Notes under the pieces: generated by a model
What the model was told of the DNA's origin: nothing
Database searches by the model: none
Seen by the model: the letters and a program-made list of their open reading frames with translations, nothing else
Origin: Massilia sp. BJB1822
GTDB lineage: Bacteria; Pseudomonadota; Gammaproteobacteria; Burkholderiales; Burkholderiaceae_D
Direction: 5' to 3'
Assembly (NCBI RefSeq): GCF_013369485.1
Contig: NZ_JABWEB010000019.1
Coordinates: 22,952-86,951, forward strand
Length of the DNA stretch: 64,000 nucleotides
Made by a program: the position numbers and the translations under genes
Part shown: positions 1 to 9,309 of the stretch, in pieces
Layout of the letters: every line of letters begins with the position of its first letter
Position numbering within the stretch: position 1 is the stretch's first letter

Positions 1-2114
1 TTTTCTGGTGAATCCTTTAGAAGTTTTTGTAAAATACTTCTAGCTGCGCTAAGTGCATCGATGGCAGCAGGTGTGTTAGATCTGGTAATGTTAACTTCGG
101 CAATTACTTGCAAAGCTTTTGCTCGCTGGGATAGTGCAATTTGATTATTTTCAGTTGAAGTGTTTCGTGATAAATAGTTTAATGCCTTTGCGCTTACGCT
201 GTCGAGTAATTCTAAGCGCCCAATAGGCCGAAGCTTATCTACAAAATCGCCTAGCATGAAAACAAGTAACTCTTCTGCTTCCATTCGATGTTGTTCAGCC
301 TGGTGTTGTGCGGATCGGGCCGTAACGCCTAGAAAGCCTGCCAAAACTACTAGCATGGCCATAGCCGCTACGATTGCAAGTCGTATACGATCTGCTTTTC
401 TTGCTCGCCTGGAAGAGTGATGAATAAATTTCTTTTCAATATCAGATAAGGAAAATCCACCGAGTTTTAGGAGCGATTCTGCCTGGATGATTTGGATGCC
501 CTGGGGCAATAGCAGGTCTTTTGATTGGCCGGCCATGAACCATCGTTCGGCTTGTCCGCTGAGCCGGGTTCGAAGCTGTAACGCATGTTTGTGACGTTCT
601 ATCCAATCTGAAACGCGAGGCCATCTACGCAAGATAGCTTCATGAGCCACACCAAAGCTAGGCACCTCTCCGGCCAGTTCACTTACAAAGAGCCGGGCTT
701 CCACCATGGCTTTAACTAGATCTCTCTCTTGCTCAGTGCCAAGCATTAACCATGGTACCCGGCGGGCTGTCACTGAATTCTGTTCGTCGCCAATGTTAAC
801 TAATAATGACAATATAGAAGGCAACGAGGCCGCCTGATGTGAGCTTAATGAGGTGATTACTTGCTCAGCCCTCACGCCAACAGCACCTTCAATTCCCCCT
901 AGACGATGAAAAACATCAAAACGCAACTTTCCGTTATCTCCTCGTTGACGGTAAAGCTCATTTAGGCAGTATTGTAGTAATGGCAATGCATCTGGCCTTG
1001 CCCGTGCCGCATCACACAGGACGTCATCCAGACTTGCTCGCGTTGCTTCATCAACTTCATAGTTTAACTGTGCCAGCTTTGCAGGAAGCCGGATAATTTG
1101 GCCAATATCAGCGCCGGTAGGCGGATTTAAATCGAAATGTCCACCGCGTGCTTTGAGCGCGGAAAGTCTATTCAATGAAGCAACTTCCGGATAAAAATCA
1201 TTTCTGCATGCCATTACGACAGCGAAAACGTTGGAACTGGCTAAGATTTCCAATGCCGAGATGAATTTTTCGCACTCTTCTTTTGAAAAAATGCTAGCCT
1301 GAAAAATGGCCTCGAGTCGATCGACAAATAATCCTACAATTGGTTTTTTTGAGACTTCATATCTAATTTTTAGGGGCGGAATGGCAATCTGTAATTTTTC
1401 CCCCAAGCTTTCAGCACTTTCTCCTTCATATATAGGGAAACCATTTATCTCCGCATCTAATAAAGCTGATCCAAGTGCTTGGAATATTGATCCGTTTCCC
1501 AAGTCGGCACAATCAAAATACAATGTGCTTTTTAATTCAATAGGGTTTTCATTTTTAGCGTTAGAGTTCATTAGCCCAGGAAATAATCCAGCTCGTACTA
1601 GGGAAGTTTTTCCCGAACCTGACGGGCCTAAAACTAATGCCATTGCAAAGCCGTTCGCAGCCTGCTGATAAAGTACCTGAGTTAACTGCGCAGTTGCATC
1701 TTCACGCCCGAAGAAAATCACCGCATGATTTTCCTGAAAGGATTCCAATCCCCTGAACGGCGACCCGCTTGTCCATACAACCTGTCCATCTTCTTCCGCT
1801 TCGACCACCTCGGCAATAGCCCGATACCCCCGCTTGCGGATCGTCTCAATGTAACGTGGCTCAGTGCTCGAATCGCCGAGTGCGCGGCGCAGCTGGGTGA
1901 TGGCTTTGTGAACTGGGTTGTCGCCGAACTCGGCCGAACCCCAGCAGGCTTGTAGTAGCTCTTCCGCCGGGATGACTGCGCCTGGATGGCGGCAAAGATA
2001 GCGCAAAACTTCCATGGCGCGAGGTTCCAGGGGAATGCGCGTGGCTCCATCGCTGAGCGTATTGCCCTCGACGTCCACCTGCCAGTCGCCAAAACGGAAT
2101 TCCCTCTGCCCCAT
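1..2114 (-). CDS. Winged-helix transcriptional regulator with STAND-type (nSTAND1) NTPase domain, 3' end cut by window edge
   Basis: At least 704 codons are open on the minus strand from the ATG at 2114 to the window edge, so the C-terminus is missing. Residues 1-100 form an OmpR/CadC-type winged helix (FRFGDWQVD at the start, then PVHKAITQLRRALGD and YIETIRKRGYR). Next comes the nSTAND1 entry motif SPFRGLESF...FFGRED, Walker A GPSGSGKTS at 163-171, and a Walker B-like stretch GLFVDRLEAIF (Asp265). RNDFYP and RPDALPLLQYCLNELY are typical of the nSTAND1 family. A hydrophobic segment near 578-597 looks like one transmembrane helix, followed by a helical, TPR-like region. An in-frame TGA lies just upstream of the ATG, and no stop was found in this frame down to base 1. 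It is divergent from the gene at 2260 and may regulate it; the ligand is unknown. The coding sequence is clearly AT-richer than the rest of the window. Confidence 0.85.
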   Translation of the reverse strand, partial: MGQREFRFGDWQVDVEGNTLSDGATRIPLEPRAMEVLRYLCRHPGAVIPAEELLQACWGSAEFGDNPVHKAITQLRRALGDSSTEPRYIETIRKRGYRAIAEVVEAEEDGQVVWTSGSPFRGLESFQENHAVIFFGREDATAQLTQVLYQQAANGFAMALVLGPSGSGKTSLVRAGLFPGLMNSNAKNENPIELKSTLYFDCADLGNGSIFQALGSALLDAEINGFPIYEGESAESLGEKLQIAIPPLKIRYEVSKKPIVGLFVDRLEAIFQASIFSKEECEKFISALEILASSNVFAVVMACRNDFYPEVASLNRLSALKARGGHFDLNPPTGADIGQIIRLPAKLAQLNYEVDEATRASLDDVLCDAARARPDALPLLQYCLNELYRQRGDNGKLRFDVFHRLGGIEGAVGVRAEQVITSLSSHQAASLPSILSLLVNIGDEQNSVTARRVPWLMLGTEQERDLVKAMVEARLFVSELAGEVPSFGVAHEAILRRWPRVSDWIERHKHALQLRTRLSGQAERWFMAGQSKDLLLPQGIQIIQAESLLKLGGFSLSDIEKKFIHHSSRRARKADRIRLAIVAAMAMLVVLAGFLGVTARSAQHQAEQHRMEAEELLVFMLGDFVDKLRPIGRLELLDSVSAKALNYLSRNTSTENNQIALSQRAKALQVIAEVNITRSNTPAAIDALSAARSILQKLLKDSPE

Positions 2115-2164
2115 CTGTCCCCAAATCTTTCAAAATAAAAGTCTTTAAAAACAACTGCTTGTGC

Positions 2165-2181
2165 TCCGGAAGGTTTCCGGA
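2165..2181. promoter_or_regulatory. Inverted repeat in divergent intergenic region, candidate operator
   Basis: TCCGGAA-GGT-TTCCGGA is a perfect 7-3-7 inverted repeat. It lies in the 145-base gap between the divergent starts at 2114 (minus) and 2260 (plus), where the adjacent winged-helix protein could bind. The role is inferred from position and symmetry only. I saw no convincing -35/-10 pair for either gene. Confidence 0.35.
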
Positions 2182-2259
2182 AGGCGCTTTTTGACGGTGA
2201 TCTGTACAGTGCGTTCCATGCCCTCAAGGCAAATATTAACATTTCCCCAAGTGAATTAA

Positions 2260-3630
2260 ATGATTTCTTACATTGCCTCTTTTGAAAGCTCCAGCGCACG
2301 GCTTCCAGATGCTGAGTTGCCCGCGAGTGAGCCGCCGGAACTGGAGCTGTCCTGGGCATCGTCACAGGACGTTGTGAACGCGCAACTTGCTCAATTGTTA
2401 CGGAGCGGGGGCATCCCGGATTCGATTCAGGCCGGCAACTTGGAGCAGGGGGGGATGGTGCTGGGAGGCATCGGTGGCGACCGTGTAACAATTTGGGCGC
2501 CCATGGTGGAGATCGTCGCGGCCAAGCCGAGCATGGCATGGCTGACGTTAACTATGCTTAACGGCAATATTTGCTTTTATAACGGCTTTGGTCAGCGCAA
2601 CAGCATTTTGCGCCAAAACGTATCAGGCTGGAAGTTATGCTTTTCGGTTGGAATAACTAGTGATGGCCGCCTGGCTTTGCATGCCGCTCATTGCAATATC
2701 GAGCGTTCGATTATGCACTGCGATAATGAGACATTAAGGAATTTCTTTACATCGGCAGTTTCCAATTGGCTGCGTTCTTTATCCGATAAGGTTTTGCGCG
2801 CAACAGGGCAGGATAGGGTCGTTTTACCGCGCAGTAGTTTTCTCGACCGCGTGCTTAAACCATTATTGCTTGATCCGCTCGAAAAAAGCTTGAACGAGCA
2901 GCCGGATTTCATAAATTCACGCGAAGGCCAGTCGCATAAAATCGACGAAGCTGAAACCGTCAACGAAAAATCGGGCGTGGATACGTCTTTGGTAAATAAA
3001 GAGCGCGCGGTATTCACGCCAACCAGCAATGGCTGGAATTACCGCGACCATGTGCTTTTGCATTGGCAGGAAGAAGGTAAAACTTCCCATGACCGCGAAT
3101 CCGAGCAAGAGCTGCAATTCAATATTACCCATTCCGCGCCTTTGGACGATAAAGGCGTAGCCCGTCCCACGGTGGTGGTGCATGGCTTATTAACCCGTTA
3201 TGAATGGGATCGGGTAAATCAGGATCTGGCGCCGGGACGCAGCCGCGTTTATATGGGCAAGGGCTGGGCGCGCGCCACCCTGCAATGGTCGCTGTGTCTG
3301 GAATTCGTGGCGCGCGGTCATGTCGGCATCCAGATGCGGGCGCGCAAATCGCTGCCCGTGACCGATTCCGGCGTGGGCGGCATGTATATCGTGTCCGACC
3401 CGCTGCTCCATCTATTGAATATGCACCGCATCGGCACTGCCTGGGACGGCAATGCCTGCAGCCTGACGGCGGTGCAGCAGGAGATTGTCATTCCACTGGA
3501 ATCGGCCTTTGCCGCGGCTCTCCAGAATGCGCTGGCTCGTCTGGCGCCTGATTTGCGGCTTACTCCAGTAGACCTTCTGGTTAACGCTCAAGGCGATCTC
3601 GAAATTCGTGTCGTCAGCGCAGCCGGATAA
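2260..3630 (+). CDS. Hypothetical protein, possible TULIP/P47-like
   Basis: 456 residues, not firmly recognised. There is no signal peptide or membrane segment. The N-terminal part (SWASSQDVVNAQL at about 50-62, GGIGGDRVTIWAPMVE near 90-105) faintly recalls the start of clostridial P47/TULIP-type proteins, which have a strand-rich lipid-binding fold. The C-terminal half is again strand-rich, with repeated aromatic and charged segments. An in-frame TAA directly precedes the ATG, and there is no clear Shine-Dalgarno sequence, so the start is uncertain. The first two thirds are AT-richer than the last third, which matches the high-GC downstream gene. It sits 13 bases before the next gene, so the two are probably co-transcribed. 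The P47 link is a guess. Confidence 0.6.
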   Translation: MISYIASFESSSARLPDAELPASEPPELELSWASSQDVVNAQLAQLLRSGGIPDSIQAGNLEQGGMVLGGIGGDRVTIWAPMVEIVAAKPSMAWLTLTMLNGNICFYNGFGQRNSILRQNVSGWKLCFSVGITSDGRLALHAAHCNIERSIMHCDNETLRNFFTSAVSNWLRSLSDKVLRATGQDRVVLPRSSFLDRVLKPLLLDPLEKSLNEQPDFINSREGQSHKIDEAETVNEKSGVDTSLVNKERAVFTPTSNGWNYRDHVLLHWQEEGKTSHDRESEQELQFNITHSAPLDDKGVARPTVVVHGLLTRYEWDRVNQDLAPGRSRVYMGKGWARATLQWSLCLEFVARGHVGIQMRARKSLPVTDSGVGGMYIVSDPLLHLLNMHRIGTAWDGNACSLTAVQQEIVIPLESAFAAALQNALARLAPDLRLTPVDLLVNAQGDLEIRVVSAAG

Positions 3631-3643
3631 ACGAGGACGAAAA

Positions 3644-5278
3644 ATGGCCAATATGATCGCATTCGCGCCGAATGAATTCGGCGGCGGTAGTTTCAACCAC
3701 TCGGGCTTTTCGGTCCCGGCCGCCAACGGCGGGCTGGAAGCGCCGACCCGTCACGTTCACGCGGCCAATGGCGCCGTGCCGGCCGGGGCGCGCTCCTTTG
3801 TGGCGGCGCGCGTCAGCCGCATCGTCTTGCGGCGCGAGCCGACGCCGTCCGAGGCGCTGTCCTGGACTTCGCTGATCGCGCGCCAGTCCAGCGTGGTGCT
3901 GGGCCGCGCCGAGCTGGCGCTGCGCCTGCTGGATCGTCCCGAGATGGCCGAGCTGGATGCGCGCGCCCGTTTGCTGCGCGCCTATAACGCGGTGTTCGAC
4001 CGCTACGATGCCGTCGCCTCGCAAGACCATGGCTACTGGCTGCGCCAGCTGGAGAACGAGCCGCTGGCCGATCTGGTGCTGCGCCATTTCGTGCCGCTGT
4101 ACGAGGCCGGCTACCGTTCCGGCCCTTGCGCCGCGCCGGCCGATGCGCGCAAGCCTTTCTTCCTGGCGCGCGACAGCGAAAGCGTGCCGCTGATTTTTAC
4201 GGTCGGCGCCAATGGCCATCTGTATCTCTTCCGCCGCACGCCGTTCGGCCGCTGGTCGCAGACGGATTTGAGCGCGGCCTTGCCGCGTCCCGCCAAGGCC
4301 GTGGTGCAGTGCCTCGATGTGCGCCAGGGCGCGGACGGCAATATCTCGATCGCGCTGGCCGTGGCTGCGCGTCAGGATGCGCCCAACAGCACCATCTACA
4401 CCGCTTGCGGCTTGCCCAACTGGATGGATGAAGCAGGCTGGTACGCCGCCTTCTGCGCGCTGACGCCGCGTCCCGATACGCCGGCCGGCGCCATCGCCTC
4501 GCGCATCGCCTTCGGTCCTTTGCAGCCGGGTGCTGCACCGCTGGTGCTGCTGACGGCCAGCGTCAACGGCGCCCACGATACCTGGTGCTTCAATGCCGCT
4601 GCGTCGCTGACGATGATGTCGCATCTGCGCCTGCCAGTCGAAATGCGCCAGGTGCGCGGCTATGTGGCGGGCAGCTACCGCTTGCCAGGCTTGTGGACTC
4701 TGTACGACGAAGGCGGGGAACGCGCGCTGGCCTTCAACTCCTTCCCGGACCAATGCGGCTGGGCCGTCAATATCGATTACACCGCCTTGCCGCGCCGTGC
4801 CGCCAGCGTGCATCTCGCGCCAGGCACGGTGCCGAATGTGCCCGACGTGTTTGTGGCGGGTGACAGCATTGTTGTGTATCGCGGCGGCCATAGCGTGCCG
4901 CAGCCGGTGGCGCACATCGGCGGCGCCCAGCTGGTATGGAGCGAGTGCGACGACTCGGGGGAGCACCTGGCTTATACCGATGGATCGGGCGGGCTGTATA
5001 TGCTGTCGCGGACCTTGGGCGCGCCGTGGCGGCTGCCATATCCGGTGGCGTCCTTCCTGGTCAGCGCCGCGCTGACGGCTGATATTGCCAATGGTGGTGT
5101 GCATGCCGTGGGCATCACGCCGGGCGGCGCCCTCGAATGGCAGCGCTACGACCCAAGCGGAAAACTGGTGGTGAGCGAAGAGATCACCCAAACCGCCGTC
5201 TGGGAATCGGCCTCGCTGGCGCAAGGCGAGCTGCACGCCGTCCCGCATCCCGTGCAGCACGACACCGCCGTCGCCTGA
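3644..5278 (+). CDS. Hypothetical protein with DUF4214-like N-terminus and propeller-like C-terminal region
   Basis: 544 residues from the ATG at 3644, which has GAGG eight bases upstream; an in-frame ATG at 3608 lies inside the previous gene and is less likely. After a disordered start, residues about 45-150 contain two DUF4214-like helical repeats (VSRIVLRREPTPSEALSW and later NAVFDRYDAVASQDHGYW). DUF4214 is usually found in surface or exported proteins of proteobacteria. Residues about 170-540 contain recurring strand pairs such as GHLYLFRRTPFGRWSQ and GGLYMLSRTLGAPWRLPY, which suggest beta-propeller blades. No signal peptide is visible. It ends the two-gene unit and is followed directly by a strong terminator. 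Function unknown. Confidence 0.7.
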   Translation: MANMIAFAPNEFGGGSFNHSGFSVPAANGGLEAPTRHVHAANGAVPAGARSFVAARVSRIVLRREPTPSEALSWTSLIARQSSVVLGRAELALRLLDRPEMAELDARARLLRAYNAVFDRYDAVASQDHGYWLRQLENEPLADLVLRHFVPLYEAGYRSGPCAAPADARKPFFLARDSESVPLIFTVGANGHLYLFRRTPFGRWSQTDLSAALPRPAKAVVQCLDVRQGADGNISIALAVAARQDAPNSTIYTACGLPNWMDEAGWYAAFCALTPRPDTPAGAIASRIAFGPLQPGAAPLVLLTASVNGAHDTWCFNAAASLTMMSHLRLPVEMRQVRGYVAGSYRLPGLWTLYDEGGERALAFNSFPDQCGWAVNIDYTALPRRAASVHLAPGTVPNVPDVFVAGDSIVVYRGGHSVPQPVAHIGGAQLVWSECDDSGEHLAYTDGSGGLYMLSRTLGAPWRLPYPVASFLVSAALTADIANGGVHAVGITPGGALEWQRYDPSGKLVVSEEITQTAVWESASLAQGELHAVPHPVQHDTAVA

Positions 5279-5308
5279 TCCAACCGATTGCGCAGTACCC
5301 CTTTACAG

Positions 5309-5339
5309 CCCCGGGAGTGGACGACCCGGGGTTTTTTTT
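5309..5339 (+). terminator. Rho-independent terminator after the 3644-5278 gene
   Basis: CCCCGGG (5309-5315) pairs with CCCGGGG (5325-5331), with a nine-base loop, and eight T residues follow. It starts 31 bases after the stop codon and closes the two-gene plus-strand unit. Confidence 0.9.
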
Positions 5340-5350
5340 ATTGCCGAGTT

Positions 5351-5478
5351 CGTGTCCACCTTGGGGTCAGACCCCAAATCGGACACGACCTCAACTGGTG
5401 GCTGAATAGCAGATGCTATCCGGCTTGTGTTCTGTTGCTGAGCCCGTGTCCGATTGGGGTCTGACCCCAAGGTGGACG
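5351..5478. repeat. Pair of inverted palindromic repeat units (GGGGTCAGACCCC core)
   Basis: Unit 1 (5351-5387) and unit 2 (5445-5478) are near-identical in opposite orientation, separated by 57 bases. Each contains the palindrome TTGGGGTCAGACCCCAA or its reverse complement. In unit 1 the outer arms CGTGTCC and GGACACG can also pair, making an extended hairpin. Together they lie between the plus-strand terminator and the end of mgtA. The layout resembles a REP/BIME-type or miniature-element pair. I recall this core as common in Massilia-like genomes, but that was not checked. Confidence 0.8.
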
Positions 5479-5507
5479 GGACGGCCATCCGGCGGGCTGA
5501 GCAGGGC

Positions 5508-8198
<2,691 letters not shown>

Positions 8199-8228
8199 GA
8201 TCTCTTCCTTTCAAAACGGATTTGCAGG

Positions 8229-8244
8229 GGACGGCGCGCCGTCC
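8229..8244. repeat. Palindrome between the outer-membrane gene and mgtA
   Basis: GGACGGCGCGCCGTCC is a perfect 16-base palindrome in the 66-base spacer upstream of mgtA. On the minus strand it would form a short hairpin without a T-run, so it is more likely an mRNA processing or stability element than a terminator. Confidence 0.45.
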
Positions 8245-8264
8245 TTGTATTTATTGTGCGAGGC

Positions 8265-8966
8265 TTAGCGCAGCGCGGGACCGGCCAAGGTCAGGCCGAT
8301 GGCGAAGATGCGCTCCTTGCCGCGCCAGCCCAGACGCTCGCCGTAGCTGGCGTCGATATCGAGCCGGTCCTGGATCAGCGTGTGGCGCACGCCGGCCTGC
8401 ACATAGCTGTGGCCAAAGCGCGAGCCGAAGCTTTCCAGCGTCAGCGCCGTCTTGGGCGTGACAGCGAACTCCGCGCCCAGCGCCCAGGTGGCGCCGCCGC
8501 GGTGGGCTGTGCGTTCGCGCAGCCAGCCGGCGTTTGCGTGCAGCAGCACGGCGTCGCCCTGGAAGGAAAAGCTGACGGGCAGGTTGAGCGACAGGTCGCC
8601 CTGGCCGTGATCGCCGCTGTGGAACTGCTCGGCCAGGACCAGGCCGGCGCCCCAGCTGTCGGTGGACAGGGGACGGAACAGGGTCTTTGCCTGCAGCATG
8701 TGCGAGCGCGTGCGGGCTTGGGCGCCTTCGCGCTCCTGCAACCTGCCGGTGCCGGCGCCCAGTTCCCACGAACCGATGCGGCAGGCCGGCATGGCCCAGA
8801 ACTCGGTTTGCGTGGACGTGCGCTGGCTCCAGCTTTCAAGCTGGCAGTGGCCGGCATCGAGGATGCTGGCGTCGTCGGCCGCCATCGGCCGTGCCGCTTG
8901 CGCCATGACGGGCGCAAACAGGGTCATCACGAACGCATTGCGCCGTGCGAGGTAAAACAGGTTCAT
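8265..8966 (-). CDS. Hypothetical outer-membrane beta-barrel-type protein upstream of mgtA
   Basis: 233 residues. The ATG at 8966 is preceded by AGGAGA at ideal spacing; a GTG-started extension to 9077 is rejected because it would read through this site and the leader. Residues 1-25 form a Sec signal peptide ending near AQAA. The mature part has alternating amphipathic strands (for example QAKTLFRPL, LSLNLPVSFSF, LHANAGWL, YVQAGVRHTL) and a hydrophobic end (IGLTLAGPALR), as in small outer-membrane barrels. No family was recognised. Its place directly before mgtA suggests a role under low Mg2+ or envelope stress; this is inference from position. Confidence 0.75.
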   Translation of the reverse strand: MNLFYLARRNAFVMTLFAPVMAQAARPMAADDASILDAGHCQLESWSQRTSTQTEFWAMPACRIGSWELGAGTGRLQEREGAQARTRSHMLQAKTLFRPLSTDSWGAGLVLAEQFHSGDHGQGDLSLNLPVSFSFQGDAVLLHANAGWLRERTAHRGGATWALGAEFAVTPKTALTLESFGSRFGHSYVQAGVRHTLIQDRLDIDASYGERLGWRGKERIFAIGLTLAGPALR

Positions 8967-9190
8967 CGCTGTCTCCTGAGGGATCAGTGAGCTGAGCGAG
9001 ACGCTTGAATGGGGCCAGTAGCCGAAAAACGAAAAGGGAAGGGTGATGCTGTGATGCTTAGACACCGTACCTTGCACAGCAAGGAAACGGCAGGGGATGA
9101 AGTCTGCGTGCTTGCTGTGTTATGCGCCGATCGTTAATCGACTACTGTCACTAGAACAAGGACTCACGTAGGACTCCGAAAGTTAATGGA
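8967..9190 (-). promoter_or_regulatory. Long 5' leader of the outer-membrane gene/mgtA unit
   Basis: About 224 bases separate the predicted transcription start (near 9190) from the ATG at 8966. Inside lie a stem of CACAGCAAG (9075-9083 on the plus strand) with CTTGCTGTG (9111-9119), and a direct repeat GGACTC at 9160-9165 and 9171-9176. mgtA transcripts in several bacteria carry Mg2+-responsive leaders, so a regulatory RNA is plausible, but I do not recognise a known riboswitch consensus. Confidence 0.4.
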
Positions 9191-9196
9191 GCCCGA

Positions 9197-9226
9197 ATGG
9201 TAGTGAGACAGGCGCGGGGGTGTCAA
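9197..9226 (-). promoter_or_regulatory. Sigma70-type promoter for the outer-membrane gene/mgtA unit
   Basis: On the minus strand, TTGACA (9226-9221) is followed after 18 bases by TACCAT (9202-9197). The -35 is perfect and the -10 moderate. It drives transcription toward 8966. Confidence 0.55.
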
Positions 9227-9248
9227 GCAAAAAGATGTAAATCCAAGT

Positions 9249-9282
9249 AAAAAAAGCCGGCCACCTTGCGGTGGGCCGGCTT
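9249..9282 (-). terminator. Rho-independent terminator of the gcv operon
   Basis: Read on the minus strand, AAGCCGGCC pairs with GGCCGGCTT around the loop CACCGCAAGGT, followed by a run of T. It begins 28 bases after the gcvP stop codon. Confidence 0.92.
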
Positions 9283-9309
9283 AGCCAAGGCCTGAGGGGG
9301 AGGCCGGCT

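Noticed and set aside
1718..2539. 273-codon minus-strand frame across the STAND gene start
   Set aside because: It overlaps the winged-helix coding sequence out of frame and has no domain; the real frame starts at 2114.
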